A stretch of DNA of 64,000 nucleotides from NCBI GenBank assembly GCA_020055645.1, contig CM034546.1, positions 51,894,001-51,958,000 of the forward strand, written 5' to 3'. Below the pieces are notes generated by a model. That model was not told the DNA's origin and ran no database searches. It worked only from the letters and a program-made list of their open reading frames with translations. Origin of the DNA: Tomocerus qinae. Taxonomy: Eukaryota > Arthropoda > Collembola > Entomobryomorpha > Tomoceridae. Shown in pieces: positions 1 to 11,414 of this stretch. The position numbers and the translations under genes are program-made. Every line of letters begins with the position of its first letter. The first letter of the stretch is position 1.

Positions 1-2
1 AC

Positions 3-86
3 GAAAAAGGAGAATATTACGTCTTTGAAAACAAAAGGGGAAAGGCCTTGCAGAAAACAGAATTTGAAGAAATTCTGAATCTATAA
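3..86 (+). CDS. 3' end of an unrecognised upstream gene (terminal exon)
   Basis: The window opens inside an open frame that runs from base 3 to a TAA at 84-86, giving 27 residues that end in FEEILNL. The composition is strongly charged (many E and K) and reads like a genuine protein C-terminus rather than a chance frame in this AT-rich DNA. An AATAAA-type poly(A) signal lies about 50 bases downstream (near 137), as expected for a terminal exon. The start and any upstream exons are outside the window, so no family can be named. Confidence 0.5.
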   Translation, partial: EKGEYYVFENKRGKALQKTEFEEILNL

Positions 87-532
87 CATTTAATTTTATT
101 ATACTTATGGTGCCGTGTATATAAAAACAAAATTTAATAAAACCCTACTACAAAATTTACTAATTATAATTTTAAAAAGTACATATATTCCACTTTAGTG
201 CTTTATAATATAAACGCTTTTTGAACATTAAGCGTCAATGTATGGGGCATAAATTTAAATTCAAAGATTCTTGCTAACACTTTGTAGAAGACATAAATAC
301 ATTTTTTGCATTTTCAAATTAATGTTTTTATTATTCTCATTAACTTCTACGATGTGCATAAAGTTCTCATAAAAAACCAACCCCATTACATTATATTAAC
401 TAAGTACTTAATACCCTTATCAAAATAATTTTATTAAATAATAAATAAATGGTCGTTGTTGTCAGCCATGAGCAGTTTCTTTCACGGAGATGTTTAATTT
501 CTTTAATGTAGAAAGAATTTTAATCAAGTAAC
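87..532. other. Intergenic stretch upstream of arrestin copy 1
   Basis: AT-rich sequence with no credible coding frame. It holds the 3' UTR of the gene ending at 86 and the 5' flank of arrestin copy 1. The piece around 455-480 (a GTCAGCC.TGAGCAGTTTC word) recurs upstream of the other arrestin copies and is probably 5' UTR or promoter. Confidence 0.5.
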
Positions 533-2820
533 ATGGCAACTCAAAATTTTTTTATTACACTGACCAATCGTAATCAAAATGGATATATTCCTGGAAGTAC
601 TATCACTGGACAAGTTATCATTAACAACGGCCGACTACAGAAAACAACAGGTAAATCAAAAATATTTTTTACTTTTAGCATTTTTTTAATTCTAAATAAT
701 ATAAATGGAAAGTACAGATATTGAAGTATTAGAAATTTTCTTGGTAATTTTAATGTTTTGAAATATCATAATATATTATGGTACAAAATTTTGGGTAATA
801 AATAATTCACATAATATCTTTGTTAAGATTTGTGTAATGAATGTATAAGTTCGAGTAGCACAATAAACTCTTATTATTATTATTATGTTTTGAAATATCT
901 GCCATCTGTGTAGAAATTAATTTTAAAATCATTAAAAAGTAGATATAATATAAATAAAATGAATTTCTGATTTGAATAAAGGAATCAAGATTACATTGAT
1001 TGGCACGGCAGATGTAGCTTTTAATGTCTTTCATAGGAAAAGAATGAGGCGCAATGTAACAAAACATGTTACAAATAAAACATTCTTATTGGAATGCAAG
1101 GTGGACTTATTACAATTGAATGGTAATTGATTTGATTGGTAATACGTTGTGACTGACTTCAAAAATGAGGATACCTACATTTTAAATCTTGTATTGTATA
1201 GCTTATTAAACTATTTTGTCATTTTGATATGAATGATCTAATATGCAGGATCACGTTCATTAAAACTGCAACCGGGTTGCCATGCGTATCCATTTGTATT
1301 TCGATTGCCACCAGATATACCATCGTCATTTGCAGGAACCAATGGGAAAATAGAATACATATTTACTGCAACTATGGAAAGATCATTAAATACTAACAAG
1401 TCTACCACGCTTCCATTAATCGTTGGTGACTATTTGGATCTAAACCACAATCCACGGGCCAAAGTACCCATTTCAGTCCAATTCCAAAAGACCTTCTTTG
1501 CCTTGCGCTTTAGCGACCCCATTGAAATTGTATTGCAAGTACAAGTGCCGAAAAGTGGATTCACACCTGGTGAAATGTTTACAATGCAATTAAAAATTGA
1601 TAATAACAGCACAAGTAAAGTTAAGCCAGGAGAAATATTTCTTGTTCAGGTAACATATAAAACCAAAATTTTAATTATAATTAGTAACTTAAAATAAACA
1701 TAATATTGTATCTCATCTAGGTAAATCGATGGGTCCTTCCCTACTATTTGTTTGTAGTAATTAATGCTAATATAATAGACTTAGTTTGTTTTGAAAATTA
1801 AAATTTTAAAAATTTTAAATGTACATTCTTTTGCTTTGGAATTTCACTGTCAGTTTTTAAGTCAAAATAAATTTCATTTTTATCATCTTAACAGGAGGTT
1901 TCGTACCATACAACTCAAAAATCATCAGTGGAAGACCGAAGATTACTTTTGACAACTTTACCCTCAGTAATACGAGGGGAACATGCAGCCTTCAGGGTAA
2001 TTTTTAAAATACCGAATTTGTACTCAACAAATCTGTCGAGTCCGGTTAGAAGAATAATCGGTGTACAATATTTTCTTGAGGCAAGTTTCATTATTTTTTA
2101 TATCAACTTAGTTTACTACCAATAAATTGTTGCCTCGTTCCTAGAAACTTAATAACGGAACTAAAGAATTTTAAATATTAATACCATTAGGTGAATAAGT
2201 GGTCAAATAATATGTCCTGTCAACCAAAATTTTTCTTTGTTTGCAGCTGAAACTATCATTTTCTTGTTGGGAAGATGCTTTTGTGAGTAGGATTCCAATT
2301 ATCATTGGAACTGTTCCATTAGACAGCTACAATGCAGGGACGTCTGCAAGACAAAATGTGGGCATTAATAATCTATCTATTGATTATAGTAACATTCGTA
2401 CAATTGTCGTACCAGAAATCATTGAAATCAACCCTTCAGCTCCTTTTATACATGGATATTCATACAATCCATTTGATGAACGTGATTTGGAAAATTCAAG
2501 CGGAATGAGTGTTTCTCCCACATGCGAAAGCTTTGCAGAATTACGTAAGCTTTACCTTTATTCAAGGCTCCAACCACGAAAGATTTTTGACAATTTCTTT
2601 CTTGCTATTAGTTTCTGCCTTTAAAAACTAACTTCTAAATAGGAATATTATGTATCACCGTGGTTGAGGCTTTGACTTTGAATAAGACTAGTTTTTGCAT
2701 ATTAAATACTTAACACGTAGTATGAATGTGTGACCAGTTTTATAATTATACTAATTACACATAATGATTATATTCTTAGCTCCATCATATGCAGAGGCAA
2801 TTGGTAATTACCGAAGATAA
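533..2820 (+). CDS. Alpha-arrestin (arrestin-domain-containing protein), copy 1, intact
   Basis: Six exons: 533-650, 982-1122, 1249-1649, 1895-2080, 2247-2544 and 2780-2820, giving an open frame of 394 residues. Alpha-arrestins are cytosolic adaptors that bind membrane cargo and recruit NEDD4-family ubiquitin ligases through PPxY motifs. Exons 1-3 encode the arrestin N-domain (YIPGSTITGQV, then PPDIPSSF and DYLDLNH). The end of exon 3 through exon 5 gives the C-domain, with the typical RIPIIIGTVP strand in exon 5. The C-terminal tail keeps one PPSY (about 382-385), but the first PPxY seen in the paralogues has decayed to SPTC. The tail ends early in GNYRR instead of the longer KLEM-type end of the other copies. 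Intron 4 starts with GC (GAG/GCAAGT). A two-residue insertion (QV) sits before PKSGFTPGE. The start ATG matches the paralogues. Confidence 0.88.
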
Positions 2821-3694
2821 GTAAATACGTCTCATACTAATGAGCCTACAAAAGAAAAGATCATGCTCGTCTGCTTTTGGGTAGTTTGATGTTTCTTCTC
2901 CAACGCTTTTCTGCTGCTGATTATGTCGATGCAAATCCAGTCAAATTCAACATTGCTGCCCCAGATTTTTAAATACTATTAATTCGATAAAAATACAAAA
3001 TAATATGTATATCTAAACTGTGTCTCTTAAAGTCCTTACACAAAACACGTGAAAGATAAATCAATATAAATTTAGATTTGGTCATACATCTCGTATTATG
3101 TTTATAAATATATTTAAACGATGGCATTATTTTCACATTTTAAGAAATACTTCATACGGGCAAACTGTTGCTGTATATTGAAGTAAATAACCTAAGTATA
3201 TGCTTAGACGGAGAGGAGCTCTACATTTTATAATATGAACATAATTACATTATAATATAGGATATCCAATAAGTTGACCGAGGGCAGTAGTATTCTAGTT
3301 TTTTCTATATAATATTATTTGCGTGCTTAACTATACCTTCTGTCGTGTCACTGAGAAATATCGATTATTTTGACCCAACTAGGAAGTAGGTCATGGAGAA
3401 GTTAGGCTGCCGGTTCTACTTTTCTACTGCCAATATTTAGTATTCTCTTCTCCTCGCAATGCTATATATTTTCCACCCAGCAGTTTGAATAGTTACCTGT
3501 ATTTTAGGAAGAGCATTATATTATGTAGAAATGTAGATAATCAAATCTTTATTAACTAAATTTTATCTTCCTCAAAAAAATATTCGTTAGTAATACTATT
3601 TTTGGTTACTATCAACTATCAGTAGTGTCCTACCTAGATATGTTTAAATTGAAAACGTCTTTAATGTAAGTATTTTAAGACACACACTAATAAC
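2821..3694. other. Intergenic between arrestin copies 1 and 2
   Basis: No gene seen. From about 3155 onward the sequence is the 5' part of a repeated unit also present at about 15.06 kb and 22.83 kb (same words such as CAAACTGTTGCTGTATATTG). It includes an AAATATCGATTA box at 3357-3368, about 340 bases before the ATG of copy 2. Confidence 0.6.
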
Positions 3695-3932
3695 ATGCCA
3701 AGTAAAAAACTTTTTATTGTATTGAACGACCGTGGACAAAATGGATATATTCCTGGAAGTACTATCAGTGGGGAAGTTGTCATTAACAACGATCGAATTC
3801 AAAAAACAACAGGTAAATAAAAAAAAATTTCGTTTTATGAATAATTATCCATCTGATTATGAATCAAACCTCTCAGTAAAATATAATTTACTATATTCTT
3901 AAACTCCAACACGTTCTATTATAATACATTAA

Positions 3933-5457
3933 GGCTTTTCCATGCATGGACTTGTTGACTTTTTATCCAGGTGTCGCATTTAAAAATCAAAAGTGCCGAC
4001 TCAGGATTGGTTATGATGTGCCTATGTAATTATTATTGATCTATGGGCCTAATTAAATATACTTTATTGAACCTAACTAATTGACATTTATCTGCGTAAT
4101 AGTAGAGCATCCTGTCATCTTTATTGCAGAATAGAAAGACTCAGGTGCATCTACTTGGGGCATATAATATTTCGGGGCATAAAACTAACAGACTTCCCGG
4201 TTTTTACTAATCTTTCAATACTAGACTCCCTCCTCCACTCCATCGTCTTGTTACACATTACACGCATTTTAGTTGATGTTACTCTTCATATAATATTATT
4301 GTACTAGATTTCGGTGACCAGCCAGAAAATGGCTGGCTAAAATGGCCGATTGGTTGAAATTCTTTGTTAACCAGTGGCTAAATTGGCTAAAATGGCCGGC
4401 CATTAAATTGTTAAACTTAAATGGAGATTGACCAGTGTTCAGTGACCGGCCATTTTAACCAGCCGGCCGGTTAAAATGGCTAGCCGGCTGGTCAAAAAGC
4501 TTTTTAGCCGGCTAAAATGGAACATTGAGATTGACCAATTTGATCTGTTTTTCATACCCCTATATGGAAATAGCCTAGAGACGATATCCAAAATGACTTT
4601 CTCACAGGGTAGGACTTTGACTGCGGTACTGTCAGCTTTCAACTTTTACATTTCTATCCCCAAGTTGCTTCCACAGATCAATGCAATGCGGTTTTCTTAG
4701 CTCACATAGCCCCATTTTTGGCCATTTTAGCCACTGGCTAACAAAGAATTTCAACCAACTGGCCGGCCAATTTAGCCAGCCATTTTAGCCGACCAGTCGG
4801 CTGGTCACTGACCACTGGTTGCGAACCCAGGAATATGAATACCAAGAATGCAAAATGCAGCAAGCAAGCAAAGGTATTATTAGCTACTGGCTGATGTTTG
4901 TTATGCAATGCATATCAGAAGTTCAGCTATTTTATCGTCAATCTAAGAGTTAAGATTTTACACCATGGGATAGACAGGCTAAATCTTCATAAAAACCAGG
5001 TATGCCCCATGGCGGTTCGAATACATTCGTCGAGTCCAGGAATAACGTGAATGAATGTAGCAAGTAAAGGTATAAGCTCTAGCAGGTGGTGATGTAGAGG
5101 TGAAATGCACAATACACATGGAAGCCTATGGGGTCATCATTGTGACCTTTTTGTGTCCGTCCACAGGCTGAACTAAAACAGCTACTAAGTCAAATAAGAG
5201 CTCGTTGGAAATGTCGGATGATAACTTGGTTCGTGAAGTTTCGCTATATATTATATCTGTACCCTGATTCCCCATAAGAGGGGATATGTGGTTAATGCAA
5301 TTAAAATTGCTACCTTGTGGACCTTTACGAACCAAGTTATTTCTTTAGCCTTTCAACCAGGTATTTTTCGAATCTGTAGCTGTTGTAGAACGGCTGGATC
5401 TTGATATCTAAGTTCACAAGTTTTCCATGCAAGCTAAAGGACCCACCTTAACTGCAA
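3933..5457. mobile_element. Insertion in intron 1 of arrestin 2 flanked by TTAA
   Basis: Arrestin copies 4 and 5 run straight through this point, while copy 2 carries about 1.5 kb extra bounded by TTAA on both sides (3929-3932 and 5458-5461). A TTAA duplication is typical of piggyBac-type elements, but the terminal repeats are weak here (related words with CATGGA near both ends), and TTAA is common in this DNA. No transposase frame is visible. It contains the nested GGCTGG-rich foldback at 4314-4808. Confidence 0.45.
4314..4808. repeat. Foldback element rich in GGCTGGCTAAAATGGCC words
   Basis: The two ends are inverted copies: GTGACCAGCC at 4314 is answered by GGCTGGTCAC ending at 4808, and long inner stretches (for example GAATTTCAACCAACTGGCC near 4747 against its complement near 4350) also pair. 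Many short GGCTAAAATGGCC modules are repeated inside. The two antisense frames near 4439-4700 are by-products of this palindrome. Looks like a non-autonomous DNA element; no clear target duplication was identified. Confidence 0.6.
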
Positions 5458-8165
5458 CTTTAGGGACAAAATAAATTGCTTAAAATGCTACATGTCAGAC
5501 ACTATGCATAAATGCGTTTTAGGACGACACAATTATTTGTTAATGAATTAAAAACAAAATTTTTTTATATTAATTATATTATTCTGGTTAGTAATATTCT
5601 TAATTCCAGCATGCACAAAAGTTGTGGAAATAAATAATAATTAGAAGGAAGTAAAACTAATTACGAATTGATTGACTTATAAAATTTAATTCAAAAAATT
5701 TCAATTTGTGAAACTATATGGCATACAGTGCCGTATAGAACACCGTATATAATTTATTGTGTTAAAAATTAAAAGTAAAATTCACCACATAAATTATCTA
5801 ATTTAATATGATTAAAGGAATCAAGATTGCCTTGACTGGCACGGCAAACGTCAAGTTTAACATCACATGTTACCGTACAAGAAGGGAAAGAAGCCAGAAA
5901 GCGATAGAAACTCTTACAGCTCATGAACACATATTTGCATGGAAAGTGGAATTATTACAACTGAATGGTAATTAATTGTATTCCAAAAATGAAGTATATA
6001 TTTTATACCTCATTCATACAGTAAACCATTAACCTCATTAAACCAATTAGTGTGTAATAACTTATAATGATACGCAGGAGCACGCTCATTAAAACTACAA
6101 CCAGGTTGGCATGTGTATCAATTTGTATTTCAACTACCACCAGATATACCATCGTCATTTACTGGAGAAAATGGGAAAGTAGAATACCTAATCACTGCTA
6201 CAATGAAGACATCATTTTTTAATACTAACAAGACTACAACGCTCCCTTTATTTGTTTTTGACTATTTGGATCTAAACCACGTTCCCGGAGCCTTGGTACC
6301 CATTTCAGTACAATACAAAAAAAGATTTTGTTTCCTCAGATTCAGCAATCCTGTCGAAATTGTATTGCGAGGACCAAAAAGTGGATTCACTCCCCACGAG
6401 ATGGTTACAATGGATTTACAAATTAATAATAAAAGCAGAAGTATAGTTAAGCGGGGCGAAATATTTCTTGTTCAGGTAATATAAGAATGGAAAGCAACTC
6501 TAAATTATTTTTTTTATTAACTTAACAAGTATCTACTAAATATTTCATATTTCAGAATGTTTGCCCTAATGGGCAAATATTATAAAACTGCAACAATATT
6601 TAATTTTAGAATTATAAATATTAATCACTCCCGGATTCAGTGATTTTTTGAACATCACATTCAACAATTAACAATGTCAAAAACAGGATTTTTCGATGAT
6701 CATAAATATTTACAGATGTCTCAGCCATTTAAAAAAAATTATCCAAGGGAATGAAAAATCAAGGGGGTTTTGTTATTTGATTCTTAAAAGGTTTCTGAGT
6801 TTTTTCAGTTTGATAACTAAACAGGAAAAATAAATATGCCTAAAATAGCAAAACGTAAATTGCATGGCCTGATTTTATCCAGGAAAGTAGGTGGTTTCCC
6901 CTTACTATAAGGTTGTACTATTTATTATTACAAATAGAACAATTTTCTTAGTAAAAAGAACTTACAGTGTTCATTTATATACTTTACAACATGATTTTTT
7001 GATTTTGTAGTATTTATTACATTCCAACTACAGTGTATATTACACTGAATATTAAATTCATTAATCTTAAATAGCACTAATTTTAAACATCAAAGTTTAC
7101 ATTTTTCTTCCTTGAAATTACTCTTTCAGCTAAAATCTAAATCATGAAATATTAATTTGATTTTTGACGTCTTAACAGGAGGTGTCGTACCATACAACTC
7201 AACAGACATCAGTGAAATATAAGAGAGTACTGCTGACAACATCATCTTCAGTGCCACGAGGTGAATACGCAGCCTTTAGAGTTAAATTTAAAATACCGAA
7301 TACCATGGCTACAAATCTATCCAGTTGGGTTAGAAGAATAATCAGCTTACAATATTTTCTTGAGGCAAGTTTCATTATTTTATAAATCACTCTATAGTAT
7401 AATCGTGATGTTGGAGTTGCACAATGAAAAATTCCGTAGGTATGCTGGTATCATCGTGTGTTAATTTTCCGCTCTGATAGCGCAGCTAAGCAGAACCCAA
7501 ACTTAAACGTTACCTAAAGCCTCTAAATGTGATAAATCCCAACAAGTCCGTATAATTCATAACAAAGAAGTTCATACGCTCTGTATGCAAATACTTCCAA
7601 CTTTCGGTTCGATTAAGGTTCATATTATTTCATGTGCGGGAAAATTTAAAATTTGGCCATTTACATTATTGAAATTATGATACACAAGACAATACACTTG
7701 CCAAGTACCTCCTCCCTGTGCGGAGATACGGGCAGTTTTCTAAAACAAAAGTCCCTATACCTATCAATGTAAAATCTCTACCTCCGACGCCGACCCACCA
7801 AAATGAGAAACCATGAAAAGTTCAATTAGAAAAAGCTATGCATCTGAAATAATTACTTCTTATCGTACAATATTGCCCCCGGAATACACACTAACTTTAT
7901 TTATAACAGGGCCTAGGTACTGTGACCGGCTAGTCAAGTTCCTAAACACGATAACAGTTGTTAATGTAGCAATATTAAAAATAGTTTTAACTGTAAATGT
8001 TTATGATTAATTTTTAGAAAATGCAATTAGTAATTAGTGAATAAGAGTGAGATATTTCGGCCATCTAAATTATTTCTTTAAATCTTTGCAGCTGAGACTA
8101 ACATTTTCTTGTTGGGATAACGATTTTGTGCGAAGGATTCCAATCATTATTGGAACTGTTCCATT

Positions 8166-8483
8166 CAGACATGGCATTTATTTCATTTTTCAGGAAATAT
8201 TTCTTGAAAAGTGAAATATTTGAAATATTTCGCGAAAAATGAAATAAATGAAATTTTTGAAATAAATGAAATAAATTAAACGCGCATGTGTATAGACATG
8301 CGCAGTTAATTTATTTCACTTGAAATAAATTGAAATAAATTGAAATAAATGCCATGTACCCTATTTATTTCATTTATTTCAAATATTTCATTTTTCAAGG
8401 AAAGCGTAAGTGAAATATTTCGCGAAATATTTCAAAAATTTCACCTATTTATTTCAAGCGAAATATTTCAAGTGCCATGTCTG
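8166..8483. mobile_element. hAT-type MITE inside exon 5 of arrestin 2
   Basis: A 318-bp nearly palindromic element made of ATTTATTTCATTT-type words. It begins CAGACATGGCA and ends TGCCATGTCTG, an 11-bp perfect terminal inverted repeat. It is flanked on both sides by GTTCCATT (8158-8165 and 8484-8491), an 8-bp target duplication. Eight-bp duplications and termini starting with CA are characteristic of the hAT superfamily. The target sequence is the TVPLDSY codon stretch of the arrestin C-domain, intact in copies 4 and 5. Older, decayed relatives lie downstream at about 9815-9895, 20190-20275 and 27560-27655. Confidence 0.85.
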
Positions 8484-9414
8484 GTTCCATTAGACAGCTA
8501 CAGCGATCACAATGCAGGGACATCTTCAGTGCAAAATGTACCCATAAATAATCCACCTATTGATTGCAACATTCCTACAATAATGGAACCAGAAGCCAGC
8601 CCTTCAGCCCCTTTTGCACCTCAAAATTCATACAATCTCAGACTTTCAGTTCCATTTGACGAACATGATTCGGACTCGGATTATAATGCGAGCTTTGGTA
8701 GCGGAGTGAGCCTTCCTCCTACATACGAAAACTTTGAAGATTTACGTAAGATATAAATTTTAAACAAAAAATGCTGCAAAAGCCGCAACCACAAAATTGT
8801 TCAAAAATATGGCTTATTGAATTTTGTTATTAAGAAAAATTTGATTTAGCTGTTAATGCCTTTCAAAAAAATCTATTTTCTTCAATTTCGTAAGAAGGGC
8901 CATGAACCCTTTTGTGGTTGTGGCCATTATTGTGACCATATGAAAATATGAAAATATTTTATACTTTTGTAACAATACTAATTTTCATATTTCATATTAT
9001 TAATTAATGTTTGATTGTTTATTATTTTAGCTCCATCTTATATGGAGGCAATTAAACTGGAGATGACCGGCGATGGAAAAGCCTGATGTTAACACGTACA
9101 CCTGCATTAATATGTGAAACCTTAAAAGACCCTTTTATGCCAATACTCGTCAAACTCAAATTGGGGTTGAACTAAGGTTGCACAATTGCATAATTATCAT
9201 GAATGATTAAGTTAGGTCCCTCTGTCTTCAACTCAAATTGGTATTCTTTTACGTTGTACAGACGTGTAAATCCATCACTAAATTAATGTTCCGCACAACG
9301 TACGTATTTAAGGACTTTTTCCCTATCAATCTTTAGAACATACAGCTTTACCACGGGATGTTCATATAGGAATTTGTGTTTGGTAGTTATGGAAGAATTG
9401 GGAACCGATGCACG

Positions 9415-9519
9415 TTATAAATGATCTGGCATATTTCCCTCTTCTAATGCATCAAGAGTAGGAAGATCTTTTTGCGATAAGATAAGCGTTTCGTATAAGC
9501 GTACGGGTGTGTAACGTAG
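9415..9519 (-). other. Candidate terminal exon of an unknown gene, unit 1
   Basis: On the - strand, a pyrimidine-rich tract and TTAG are followed by a frame of about 34 codons ending in TAA: ...VRLYETLILSQKDLPTLDA... then LEEGNMPDHL. The same frame survives at 27160-27264 with mostly conservative changes (K to R, M to I), and most of it at about 19800-19904. Conservation of frame and of the AG boundary suggests a real exon, but no upstream exons were recognised and no family can be named. It could also be a piece of an old mobile element duplicated with the unit. Confidence 0.3.
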
Positions 9520-10891
9520 CTAATTCGAAAAACAGCAGAAAGTACCAGGGCAATTTTTTTCCAGTTTAAGATTAGAAATAGGACAAAATACTCAACATTT
9601 CGCAGTTCAAAGTAAAATCATAAACAGTTTCTCTATTTTCAAAAGATGATGAAAAATACTCAAATCCTTTTTTAAAGACTTAGACAGAAATTGGTACTTT
9701 CATAATAAAATATAACTTCTCAAAGGTGTAGGTTGTCTCTGACCTTTTCTCATCGCAGTCAAAAGTGGTAAGTCATCCTTAAGGTACCAAGGTACCACTA
9801 AAGCCGTCACTCTGTTTCATTAATTTCAAATATTTCATTAAATTCACTATTTTTCATTTTTCAAGAAAAGTATTCGGAAACCTGAAATAAATGCCAAACC
9901 TGATTTGATATTGGTGATATAACCAGTGTAACCAAAACTGTCCTGTTCTAAGATGAGTACATTACCCGGAAAGAATACTTAATACATTTATATACCAATA
10001 TCAATGACTGTATATTTAGACCATATATGGCACTATTTTGAAAACTAAATAAATTATTATACTGTTCAAGGAAAACAAGCTTGATATTCAAGAAATTAAA
10101 TTCCCAAATGAATTGTAAAATTTTTGTGACAGTACGAAGTAACAACAAGACCGGTAATTTGTGATCTCTAGCAGACTGCATTTACTACTACGCTAATTAT
10201 AGCTAAGGTTGATTATTATTTTTATGCATTTATACTCAAAGATCTTCAAATGTGCAAAAACCGTATTAAATATTCAGGTACCTGATGCTTTCTGGGCTAC
10301 AGCTTTATAAGAAAAATAATTCCGTAACAGTAATTACAAAACAAATACAAATAATATAATAATTACCAATGATATACCATACTCATATTGCAATGTTAAT
10401 GAACGTTTCTTGTGATCACTAAACAATTAACAGTTTCGAATAAAGACTTATTTCAATGTTCAGACCTTTCACACATTTTTTTGGAAAACAAAATTTTTTT
10501 AACAAGTCACTAATCGTTAGGGTATTACTGTATTATTATTACACATAATATTATATTTTAAAATTTAATCAGTTTTTGTATTATGCATATTACTGTGTCA
10601 GTTTTGGCAAACCTTAATTGTAAGGTCAGTGGCAATAAAGGCCTATATATATAATACTGCATAAATGAAATGATTCAAACAAAGAACGTAAAGCTTGTAA
10701 ACGATTTAATTTGTAAACGAAAAATTAAATTGCTTATTATAATGTTTTTAAAAACAAAACAGAATTTAAACTTTAGCATTTCATAATTTCATAATGCAAT
10801 GCATGCAATATGTAATTTAGTGTAGAAGTGTTTACAATCTTTAGTATTTCATATTTGGGTGCTTATTATGCCTTCTGTCTGTGATATTGAG

Positions 10892-10903
10892 AAATATCGA
10901 TTA
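10892..10903 (+). promoter_or_regulatory. AAATATCGATTA box upstream of arrestin copy 3
   Basis: The word AAATATCGATTA lies about 400 bases before the ATG of the orphan b-type exon. Equivalent boxes stand at 3357-3368 (copy 2), 15318-15329 (copy 4) and 23082-23093 (copy 5), and as AAATATTGATTA before copy 6. ATCGAT cores also precede copies 8 and 9 (about 53218 and 58266). A shared promoter element is plausible but unproven, since the flanks are duplicated together with the genes. Confidence 0.35.
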
Positions 10904-11292
10904 TCTTCACTTCCTAACAGCAACATAATAAAATATATAATAATATTTGTATAACCCATTTTTCAAATAGGTTTTGAAAACAGGTCATGGCAAATTTAGA
11001 CTAGTGTTCGTCAGTTTTACATTTCTACTGTCCACCTTATCCTTCTCCTTTCATATTTCATATAATCATTTCATATTAGTAGGATTTATTTGTTCCGAAA
11101 GTCATTTGGTTTAAATACTTTCTGCGTTTTAGTAATAGAATATCAAGTAGTTTAAAAAAATAAGAATATTAATAAAACAGGTTATCAACTCTTTATTAAC
11201 TAAATAATTGTCAGCCCTCAGCAGTTTCCTGCCCGGATATCTTCAAATTTAAAACTTCTGTGGTGCAGAAAGTGTTATTATGAACTAATAAC

Positions 11293-11414
11293 ATGGCAAG
11301 TCAAACATTTTTTATTACACTGACCAATCGTAATCAAAATGGATACATTCTTGGAAGTAGGTACTATCACTGAACCAGTTGTCGTTAACAACGATCGAAT
11401 GCAAAAAACCTCAG
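11293..11414 (+). pseudogene. Arrestin copy 3: orphan first exon, frameshifted
   Basis: Starts ATG like the b-type copies (MASQTFFITLTNRNQNGYI) and ends in a normal CAG/GTAAAT donor. It has four extra bases after GGAAGTA, and a Trp/Gly codon region changed to a TGA, so the frame is lost within exon 1. No exons 2-6 follow. By position it corresponds to the first exon of copy 6 in the next duplication unit, so copy 3 is the truncated right end of a duplicated block. Confidence 0.8.

Larger units (their letters stand above)
3695..9086 (+). pseudogene. Alpha-arrestin copy 2, interrupted by a MITE in exon 5
   Basis: Exons: 3695-3812, 5818-5967, 6078-6475, 7179-7364, 8092-8745 and 9031-9086. Without the inserted element at 8166-8483 and its duplicated target, the frame is fully open for 411 residues and ends in PPTYENFEDLPPSY plus a short acidic tail, so both PPxY ligase-binding motifs are present. 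With the insertion, the frame leaves exon 5 after IIGTVPF and meets a TGA about 15 codons later, losing the last C-domain strand and both PPxY motifs. The other five exons show no lesions and intron 4 keeps its GC donor, so the disruption looks recent. Intron 1 is enlarged by a 1.5-kb insertion (3933-5457). A truncated protein, or splicing around the element, is possible. Confidence 0.85.
9087..11292. other. Intergenic block shared by three duplication units
   Basis: This block is repeated with moderate divergence at 19376-20850 and 26806-28870, so it belongs to the duplicated arrestin unit. It contains a candidate - strand exon (9415-9519, listed separately), a decayed MITE (about 9815-9895) and, from about 10650 on, the 5' flank of a b-type arrestin with an AAATATCGATTA box at 10892-10903. 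Nothing else coding is seen. Confidence 0.6.

Noticed and set aside
1430..1612. Antisense frames over arrestin exons 3, 4 and 5 (also 16493-16702, 17182-17373, 25282-25491, 30074-30319, 46368-46586)
   Set aside because: Shadows of real arrestin exons; they recur only because the exons are paralogous.
4439..4700. Two antisense frames near 4.5 kb
   Set aside because: Produced by the GGCTGG-rich foldback; composition follows the repeat.
8349..8756. 135-residue frame starting inside the MITE and entering arrestin exon 5
   Set aside because: A chance fusion of the MITE reading with the true exon frame; there is no promoter or splice evidence for an independent protein, although a chimeric transcript cannot be excluded.
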